DNA of 9,255 nucleotides from an uncultured Bacilli bacterium (GTDB lineage Bacteria; Bacillota_I; Bacilli_A; RFN20; CAG-631). Under the pieces are notes generated by a model that had not been told where the DNA came from, ran no database searches, and saw only the letters and a program-made list of their open reading frames with translations. Position 1 is the first letter of the stretch. Each line of letters opens with the position of its first letter. A program made the translations under genes and the position numbers. This document shows, one piece after another, positions 1-5,558 of the stretch. The DNA lies in contig CAKPXW010000067.1 of the NCBI GenBank assembly GCA_934202505.1, forward strand, positions 1 through 9,255, written 5' to 3'.

Positions 1-531
1 TTTTTGTATTTCCCTTTTTATATCATTTAATCTTGAAGGTCTATGTACCATAAAAATTCTACCTTCTTGCTTTAAATTATTATCAAAGGAATAAAATAAT
101 GACTTTAATGTTAAAAAATGTTCATGCCTTGCCATTTTTATATTTTCATTAATATTCTTTTCTTTTTCATCTTTACTATCAAAATATGGAGGATTAGCAA
201 TAATAATATCAAACTTTTTTCTATTTTTATAAGAAGAAAAATCTTTATGATAAAAACAAGCTTTAATATGATTTATTTTCATTGTCTTTTTAGCATATTT
301 TAAAGCTTTTTTATTTATATCAATACCATACAATTTACATTTAGCTTTTTTGGCTGCATAAACAAGTAAAGCGCCATTATTTGTGCCTACATCCAATACT
401 CTATCATTATTTTCAATTTCTATAAATTCACCCAAAAAGCATGTATCACTATTAAAATGATACATATCATACCCTTGGCAAACCTTCCAATCTTTGTGAT
501 TTTTCAAATAATCAATTCGATATTTAGTCAT
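1..531 (-). CDS. trmN6: tRNA1(Val) (adenine-37-N6)-methyltransferase TrmN6-like, 3' end cut by window edge
   Basis: This reading frame starts at ATG 531 and stays open to base 1, giving the first 177 residues; the C-terminus lies outside the window. It looks like a class I SAM-dependent methyltransferase. Residues 46-53 read LDVGTNNG (the SAM-binding glycine motif I), residues 69-72 GIDI fit the acidic loop after strand 2, and residues 113-117 read NPPYF, the (N/D)PPY motif of amino-group methyltransferases. The ARHE at 134-137 is characteristic of the TrmN6/YfiC/YabB family, which methylates N6 of adenine 37 in a tRNA in the cytoplasm. The start overlaps the last 8 bases of the upstream lipoprotein gene (ATGACTAA) and no Shine-Dalgarno precedes it, so translation is probably coupled to that gene. 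The family is assigned with good confidence. The exact tRNA target is inferred from the family, and a related N6-adenine methyltransferase is the main alternative. Confidence 0.85.
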   Translation of the reverse strand, partial: MTKYRIDYLKNHKDWKVCQGYDMYHFNSDTCFLGEFIEIENNDRVLDVGTNNGALLVYAAKKAKCKLYGIDINKKALKYAKKTMKINHIKACFYHKDFSSYKNRKKFDIIIANPPYFDSKDEKEKNINENIKMARHEHFLTLKSLFYSFDNNLKQEGRIFMVHRPSRLNDIKREIQK

Positions 532-1339
532 TATATTTATTCATTATCAAATTGCCAGAATTCGTATTACAAACAATTCTTAACATTCCATTTGAATATT
601 CGTATAATTTGTCTTCTTTAAATTCTGATTTATATTCACCATTTGTACTATTAAATGCAATTTTATATCCTAAAATATTTTCATTTAAATCGACTATGCA
701 ATCCCCTGAATTACTATTAATAGTTATTTGTTTAGTGGAGTCATTTAACTTTAAATAACTATTGCCAGAATTTGTGATTATATCAATCATTGAACTTTTA
801 CAAAGCGCAGTTGATATTTTTCCACTATTTGTTTCTATATTTAAATCACAACAACTAATATTTTCTAATTGAACATCTGCACTATTAGTTTTAATATTTA
901 TTTCGTGAATAACATCGATATTAGAAATATTTACCCCATTTCCTGAAATTGTATTAATATCTAAACTATATAGACTAGTTTCATTAGGAATTAAGACTTC
1001 TAAATTTTTGCTTCTAAGCCCTACTAATGTAACATTACTGGCACAATAATTTATGTCAAGATTTTTACTTTCATCATATTTAATTCGTGCTTTAAATTCA
1101 TCTTTAATTGTCGAAGAAGCAGTTTCTTTTATTTGTATTTCTTTTACACTTGTAGATTTTTTTATAATAATATCTCCACTCATCCAATCAATTGATAAAT
1201 TTTGAATTTCTGTGAAATTTTCACAGTTAGATGAAATTAATTCTCGATAATCAGCATCATTATATTTTTTAAAATATGATACATCACATGACGATAAAAT
1301 AAACATGCTAAATAAAATTAATAATTTTCTTTTTTTCAT
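524..1339 (-). CDS. Surface lipoprotein with DUF4097-type beta-strand repeats
   Basis: The protein has 271 residues. The N-terminus is a lipoprotein signal: MKKRK, a hydrophobic stretch (residues 6-15) and a lipobox L15-S-S-C18, so Cys18 should be lipidated and the protein anchored on the outer face of the membrane. The rest is rich in short beta strands punctuated by a recurring T-N-S-G turn: residues 52-57 (WMSGDI), 129-135 (NTISGNG), 150-156 (KTNSADV), 169-175 (ETNSGKI), 188-194 (ITNSGNS), 208-214 (NSNSGDC), 230-236 (NSTNGEY) and 258-264 (NTNSGNL). The spacing of about 19-22 residues over most of this run is the pattern of DUF4097 'adhesin-like' beta-helix proteins, whose function is mostly unknown. 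It lies 10 bases after the AroA-like gene with only a weak purine-rich RBS (AGAAAAAA) and overlaps trmN6 by 8 bases, so it is the middle gene of an operon. Domain assignment is by repeat pattern; no catalytic motif is visible. A binding or envelope-stress role would be inference. Confidence 0.8.
   Translation of the reverse strand: MKKRKLLILFSMFILSSCDVSYFKKYNDADYRELISSNCENFTEIQNLSIDWMSGDIIIKKSTSVKEIQIKETASSTIKDEFKARIKYDESKNLDINYCASNVTLVGLRSKNLEVLIPNETSLYSLDINTISGNGVNISNIDVIHEINIKTNSADVQLENISCCDLNIETNSGKISTALCKSSMIDIITNSGNSYLKLNDSTKQITINSNSGDCIVDLNENILGYKIAFNSTNGEYKSEFKEDKLYEYSNGMLRIVCNTNSGNLIMNKYND
548..955 (-). repeat. In-protein TNSG repeat array of the lipoprotein
   Basis: This stretch encodes residues 129-264 of the lipoprotein, with seven degenerate copies of a (N/K/E/I)-T-N-S-(G/A) turn followed by a short hydrophobic strand. 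The Ser-equivalent positions fall at residues 132, 153, 172, 191, 211, 233 and 261, a step of 19-22 except for the last. This matches one coil per repeat in a right-handed beta-helix or beta-roll. The copies are conserved only at the turn, so the repeat is structural and old rather than a recent DNA duplication. Confidence 0.65.
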
Positions 1340-1349
1340 ATTTTTTCTA

Positions 1350-2654
1350 TTAATTATGAATTAATTCAACCTTTCCTCCAAGTCCTTTTATTTGTTCAAA
1401 GAACTTATCATTTATAGAATAAACAGCTTGAGCATCTTTTATAATAATTGGACTATTAGATAATAAAGCAAGATAAGAAAGAGCCATAACAACATATGGA
1501 TTTTTGTTTGTTTCTACTTGTTTTTTAAGATTAACACTTCCAGGTTTAATTACAACATCATTAGCGATAAAACTATATGGTAATTCAAGTTTAGTAAAAA
1601 TCCCGTTCATTAGTTTTATTACTTCTATAACTTCTTTATTATCTATTTTTATATTATAAAGTAAAGTGTCATTTTGGTTAATAGTTCCATAAACATATAA
1701 AAACGGAATTATATAATTTGTAGTTGAAACATCTATTTTATTTAAAAATTGATTTTTTAATTTTATTTTCCCTTTAGACAAAATAAATAAATTCTTTTTA
1801 TAGATATCTAAGATTTTATGAATATCAAAGGTAAAAGAATTACTATAATTTAAAAGTTTAATTTTATTTTTATGTTTTTTATCTTCTTTAAATTTATTTA
1901 ATAATAAAGCCATAAAACATATATTTAAAGGATCATTTTCAACTGTATATACACAAGAATTATATTTTTGGTAACCTTCAATTTCAAAAACCATTGAAGA
2001 TGGATGTTTTACTTCTATCTTAAATTTTCTCATTAATTTGCTTATAGCCAAATAATCATCAAAATTATTAACAGGGGCATGAAGGCAAATAGAATTTTTA
2101 CCTCTTATAAAAGGAAAGGCAAGCAAAAAACCCGCTGCCATATAAACATCTTCTTTTCCTTGTAAATCTTCTTTAAAAGTAGTTAATCTTTTTTCAATTC
2201 TTATTAAATTTTCAAATTCAATATATGTTACTGAATTATTTTCAAGTTTTTCTAAAAAAGGATGTAATTCTTGGATTGTTTTTTTATTTGCTTTAATTCC
2301 TACTGGCTGAGCAAATGTTGATAATAAAGGTATCATAAGTTTGGCAGTTATTGAGCTATCGCCACACTCAAAAATTGAACTATTTATATTGATGATTCTT
2401 TTTGCTTTTTCTTCATCATCTTTATTTGAAAATCCAATAACAATTAATGCATCTTTCTTTTTATATATAGTTGCACCAATTTGTTTACACCAAGAAATGG
2501 TAACATCAATATCTGAAGAAGAAGCCACATTTTTTAAGACACTTTTCCCCACTGCAAGTGATGCACAAATAATTGCTAAATGTGATGCAAAAGTTGAAGG
2601 AAAAACATTTACTTCATTATTTATTTTCTCAAGTGGATATATTTTTGCCTTCAT
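1350..2654 (-). CDS. EPSP synthase (AroA)-fold protein lacking the catalytic residues
   Basis: The 434-residue length matches AroA (about 430), and the family framework can be followed from end to end: an N-terminal FPSTFASHLAI (residues 18-28) where AroA has PGSKSxxxR; GDSSITAKLM (98-107) for GNSGTTMRLL; G-K-E-D-V-Y (166-171) followed by AAGFLLAFP for the SSQ strand; ENDPLNICFMA (239-249) for the second-domain GDxSSAxFxxA motif; IDVSTTNYIIP (307-317) for VDxxxxPDxxP; and SINDKFFEQI (413-422) near the C-terminus. The active-site residues of the family are almost all replaced, as detailed in the findings, so conversion of shikimate-3-phosphate and PEP to EPSP looks impossible or heavily altered. 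MurA, the other member of the fold, fits less well. The start is set by the GGAGGGG at 2660-2666. It is the first gene of the minus-strand operon with the lipoprotein and trmN6. No other shikimate gene is nearby. The fold is fairly secure; the function is unknown. Confidence 0.75.
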   Translation of the reverse strand: MKAKIYPLEKINNEVNVFPSTFASHLAIICASLAVGKSVLKNVASSSDIDVTISWCKQIGATIYKKKDALIVIGFSNKDDEEKAKRIININSSIFECGDSSITAKLMIPLLSTFAQPVGIKANKKTIQELHPFLEKLENNSVTYIEFENLIRIEKRLTTFKEDLQGKEDVYMAAGFLLAFPFIRGKNSICLHAPVNNFDDYLAISKLMRKFKIEVKHPSSMVFEIEGYQKYNSCVYTVENDPLNICFMALLLNKFKEDKKHKNKIKLLNYSNSFTFDIHKILDIYKKNLFILSKGKIKLKNQFLNKIDVSTTNYIIPFLYVYGTINQNDTLLYNIKIDNKEVIEVIKLMNGIFTKLELPYSFIANDVVIKPGSVNLKKQVETNKNPYVVMALSYLALLSNSPIIIKDAQAVYSINDKFFEQIKGLGGKVELIHN

Positions 2655-2659
2655 TTAGA

Positions 2660-2666
2660 CCCCTCC
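2660..2666 (-). promoter_or_regulatory. Strong Shine-Dalgarno for the AroA-like gene
   Basis: On the minus strand GGAGGGG lies 5 bases before ATG 2654-2652. This fixes the start codon of the AroA-like gene and indicates efficient translation. Confidence 0.85.
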
Positions 2667-2686
2667 ATGATATTACACTATATGTT

Positions 2687-2715
2687 ATTATAGCAATTAA
2701 TGATAAAAATGTCAT
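2687..2715 (-). promoter_or_regulatory. Sigma-A promoter with extended -10 for the minus-strand operon
   Basis: Read on the minus strand, the -10 is a perfect TATAAT (2692-2687) preceded by TGC, giving the extended -10 TGCTATAAT. Exactly 17 bases upstream is ATGACA (2715-2710), five of six matches to TTGACA. Transcription would start near 2680, leaving a leader of about 25 bases before the AroA-like ATG, just long enough to hold its ribosome binding site. The match and spacing are close to ideal for the housekeeping sigma factor, so strong, perhaps constitutive, expression is expected unless a repressor acts here. Confidence 0.8.
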
Positions 2716-2738
2716 TTTTTTTAAAAAAACTTTTTTTT
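2715..2738. promoter_or_regulatory. Shared T8-A7-C-T8 tract between divergent promoters
   Basis: Eight T, seven A, one C and eight T sit between the two -35 elements (2710-2715 minus, 2740-2745 plus). Such tracts upstream of a -35 act as UP elements for the RNA polymerase alpha subunit and bend DNA. Here one tract is placed to serve both promoters. The T8/A7 junction also forms a simple dyad. The role is inferred from position and composition. Confidence 0.5.
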
Positions 2739-2739
2739 A

Positions 2740-2768
2740 TTGTTATATATTTATTAAAAATATATAAT
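2740..2768 (+). promoter_or_regulatory. Sigma-A promoter for the ABC transporter operon
   Basis: TTGTTA at 2740-2745 (four of six to TTGACA) is followed after exactly 17 bases by a perfect TATAAT at 2763-2768. Transcription would begin near 2775, about 30 bases before the ATG at 2806. The in-frame ATG at 2767 lies inside this -10 element, so it cannot be the start codon of a message made from this promoter. Confidence 0.7.
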
Positions 2769-2793
2769 GATAGTTAAATTAATAATATTCATT

Positions 2794-2800
2794 AGGAGGT
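2794..2800 (+). promoter_or_regulatory. Shine-Dalgarno deciding the start of the first ABC gene
   Basis: AGGAGGT ends 5 bases before ATG 2806. It supports this start over the in-frame ATG 2767, which would add 13 residues, lacks an RBS and lies upstream of the expected transcription start. Confidence 0.9.
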
Positions 2801-2805
2801 ATATA

Positions 2806-5544
2806 ATGCTACAAATTAGAAATATTACAAGAACATTTAAAAGTGGCGATGAAAAAATTGTAGCTTTAAATAATATAAGTATTGACTTTCCTGATACAGG
2901 TTTAATATTTATTGTTGGAAAATCAGGTGCTGGAAAATCAACTTTACTAAATATACTTGGTGGCCTTGATATTATGGATGAAGGCGAAGTTTATTTTGAT
3001 GGTGAATCAACAAAAAATTATACATCTAAAGATTTTGATACTTTAAGAAACTATAAAATCGGCTTTATTTTCCAAGAATTTAATCTTCTTGATGATGTAT
3101 CTGTTTATGATAATATTGCTATATCTTTAAAAATGCAGGCTAAAGGTCACGATGTTACTACTATCGATGAAGCTTTAAAATTAGTAAATCTTGAAGGCTT
3201 AGGCTATCGTAAAATTAGTGAATTATCAGGTGGACAAAAGCAAAGAATAGCTATTGCTAGAGCTTTAGTTAAAAATCCTAATATTATTTTAGCTGATGAA
3301 CCTACTGGTGCTCTTGATAGCAAAACTGGATTTGAATTAATGTCCTCACTTAAAACTCTATCTGAAAAAAAACTTGTTATTGTTGTATCTCATGACTATG
3401 ACATGGCTTATTACTATGCAGATAAAATTATATTTTTAAATGATGGCAAAATAACCAATATAAAAAATAGACTCGTTAAAAGAAAAGAAGACAACATTAC
3501 TATTTATGGTAATTGCATTTTAAAAATATCTAGTGGTAACAAATTTGATAATCCTGATGTGTTTAATAAATTACTTCATCTAGAGCATGATAATTGTATT
3601 TGCATAACTCCTATTCCTGAAAACATTACCATTGCTCACCCTGAAGAATATAATGAAATATTTAAGGCTGAAGATTATAAATTACAATTTGCTGATACTG
3701 ATTATCAAAATTTAAAAGAAATTAAAAGTACCAAAGAAAATATTAAAAGCAGCAAAAAGAAAGCCAAACTAAAATTTAGTGAATGTCTTAAAATGGCTTT
3801 TAATTCCTATAAAAAAAGTATTGGAAGAATTATATTTTTGCTTTTATTTACAATTATTTCAATTTCCTTACTTGGTACTTGTCTATCACTTGCCATAACA
3901 AGTAAAGAAAAAGTTATAGCCAACACTTTAATTAATAATGATATTTCTTTAGGAATTATGCAAAAAAAAGACACTCAAGAATTCAATGATAACGATTTAA
4001 TTACCTTAAATGACAAGTATTCTAATACCTCTTTTGCTATGGGAAAAACTATTGATATTGCTTTTGGTCAATCAATAAATGCAAATAATTCGCCATTTGC
4101 TATGGGCAAATTTACTGGAATAGTTGAATGTGATGATATATCTTCTTTAAATTTAAAAATAATTGAAGGAACAGGAACTTTCAATGAGAATTCAATTGAA
4201 AACCTAGATATTATTATTTCTGATTATGCCGCTTATGAACTTCAAAGGACTGGATATTATGGAAACAACATTAATGGTTATTATTCTATTAATAAGCCAA
4301 GAAATAATAAAGAAATAATTGGAACTTCAATCTTATTAAGACAACAAAATTATAAAATAATTGGTATATTTGATACAAATTATGAAAACTATTTATCGTT
4401 GTTAGTTGATTCTACTTATAATAATAATGCTTCTACTAGTAATGAAACAGATGCCTCTTCCTTAGAAACATTAAAAAATTATTATTATTCTAAAATTATT
4501 GCTCCTAAAGGATTTTATAAAAATATGTATTATACTAATTCTACAGCAGCAGAAAAAGAACTTTATTCAGTTTATTCAAAAACTGTAGAAGTATATGATG
4601 TAGCAAATAATGATTATGCTATAAGTAAAAAAAATATTTCTTATTCAAACTTTACTGATTTTTCTACTTTTAATAATACAAATTGTTCTATTGTTTATGA
4701 AAAAAGTGAAAATTATTTAAAACACACTTTGGAAACTGGTGGATTAAAAAATAATCAAATTGTAATTAATAGTGATTTGCTTTCCCAAAATGGAATAGAT
4801 ATTAGTTCTTTAGAACAAATAGAAAGATTTGTGGATACTTTATCTACTTTATATGTTGCCAAAATAGATGGAAATTTAAATCCTATAAATACAGTATATC
4901 AAGGATTATTTGAAGTTGTAGCCATTGTTCACTTCAATGATTCGGTATTAGAAAAGATTTTCTTTTCCAATGATATGGTAAATTCTTTAGAAAGTACAAA
5001 GTTTAATTTTAATCAAATGTTATTTTCATTAAATGGAACTCTTTACTCTTATGAACATTTAATAAAGAAATTAAATGAAGATTATGTTGTAATAAATATT
5101 GATGGAACAAGTTCTATTTCCAATGCTTCATCTATCGATTCCATTAAAACTATTTCCTTAATAGTATCTGGAATATTTATGATATTTTCTTTCCTAATTA
5201 TTTTAAATTTCGTATCTAATAATGTAAAAGCCAGGAAAAAAGAAATTGGTATTTTAAGGGCAAATGGAGCTAGAAAAAAAGATATTCTTAATATTTTTAT
5301 TATCGAAGAAGGAATTTTGGCTTTAGTTATTTCTTTAGCTTCAATTGCCATAGTTTATAATCTTTCGAATATTTTAAATAGTATTTATGGAAATATTAGT
5401 ATTGGAATTCAATTAATAGTTTTCGATTTTATTATTGTCTTAATAATTCTATTTACCACTTTAGCATTAATATCTTTGGCAACTATAATACCAGTTTTAC
5501 AAATTGCTTCTTTAAAACCAATTGATGCAATTAGAAATAATTAA
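2806..5544 (+). CDS. MacB/FtsX-type ABC transporter, fused ATPase-permease (subunit 1)
   Basis: The 912-residue protein starts at ATG 2806. The N-terminal ATPase (about 1-220) is complete: Walker A GKSGAGKST (38-46), Q-loop Gln90, signature LSGGQ (140-144), Walker B ILADEP (161-166) with catalytic Glu165, and His196. A Lys-rich linker (about 222-335) leads to membrane segment 1 (about 340-365), a large outside domain of roughly 415 residues, and three C-terminal membrane segments (about 783-804, 833-853, 867-896). The cytoplasmic stretch KEIGILRANGARKKDI (812-827) and the ending LKPIDAIR are hallmarks of the FtsX-like permease domain. This is the MacB (type VII) layout: ATP hydrolysis in the cytoplasm moves the outside domain instead of carrying a solute through a pore. 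The substrate is unknown; peptide or antibiotic efflux, or lipoprotein and envelope work, are possible. The next gene, 14 bases on, is a paralogue and the likely partner. Confidence 0.88.
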   Translation: MLQIRNITRTFKSGDEKIVALNNISIDFPDTGLIFIVGKSGAGKSTLLNILGGLDIMDEGEVYFDGESTKNYTSKDFDTLRNYKIGFIFQEFNLLDDVSVYDNIAISLKMQAKGHDVTTIDEALKLVNLEGLGYRKISELSGGQKQRIAIARALVKNPNIILADEPTGALDSKTGFELMSSLKTLSEKKLVIVVSHDYDMAYYYADKIIFLNDGKITNIKNRLVKRKEDNITIYGNCILKISSGNKFDNPDVFNKLLHLEHDNCICITPIPENITIAHPEEYNEIFKAEDYKLQFADTDYQNLKEIKSTKENIKSSKKKAKLKFSECLKMAFNSYKKSIGRIIFLLLFTIISISLLGTCLSLAITSKEKVIANTLINNDISLGIMQKKDTQEFNDNDLITLNDKYSNTSFAMGKTIDIAFGQSINANNSPFAMGKFTGIVECDDISSLNLKIIEGTGTFNENSIENLDIIISDYAAYELQRTGYYGNNINGYYSINKPRNNKEIIGTSILLRQQNYKIIGIFDTNYENYLSLLVDSTYNNNASTSNETDASSLETLKNYYYSKIIAPKGFYKNMYYTNSTAAEKELYSVYSKTVEVYDVANNDYAISKKNISYSNFTDFSTFNNTNCSIVYEKSENYLKHTLETGGLKNNQIVINSDLLSQNGIDISSLEQIERFVDTLSTLYVAKIDGNLNPINTVYQGLFEVVAIVHFNDSVLEKIFFSNDMVNSLESTKFNFNQMLFSLNGTLYSYEHLIKKLNEDYVVINIDGTSSISNASSIDSIKTISLIVSGIFMIFSFLIILNFVSNNVKARKKEIGILRANGARKKDILNIFIIEEGILALVISLASIAIVYNLSNILNSIYGNISIGIQLIVFDFIIVLIILFTTLALISLATIIPVLQIASLKPIDAIRNN

Positions 5545-5551
5545 AAGGAGG
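5545..5551 (+). promoter_or_regulatory. Shine-Dalgarno of the second ABC gene
   Basis: AAGGAGG begins directly after the TAA of the first ABC gene and ends 7 bases before ATG 5559. The arrangement implies one transcript with matched translation of the two subunits. Confidence 0.88.
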
Positions 5552-5558
5552 TAAGTAT

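Noticed and set aside
118..303. Plus-strand 61-residue open frame
   Set aside because: It runs antisense through the methyltransferase coding sequence, has no RBS, and its product is a low-complexity Phe/Ile-rich shadow.
2341..2658. Plus-strand open frame of 105 residues opposite the AroA-like gene
   Set aside because: It is the complement of the conserved N-terminal region of the AroA-like protein and has no SD or family resemblance.
2767..2805. Upstream in-frame ATG extending the first ABC protein by 13 residues
   Set aside because: It lies in the -10 element, has no SD, and the ATG at 2806 has a consensus AGGAGGT at ideal distance and gives the usual ABC N-terminus.
4032..4110. Repeated FAMGK motif in the outside domain of the first ABC protein
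   Set aside because: Only two copies of five residues about 20 residues apart, with no wider similarity; could be chance.
5082..5351. Minus-strand 89-residue frame inside the first ABC gene
   Set aside because: It overlaps the conserved FtsX C-terminal domain in antisense; other small antisense frames at 6449-6643, 8586-8873 and 8904-9116 are rejected for the same reason.
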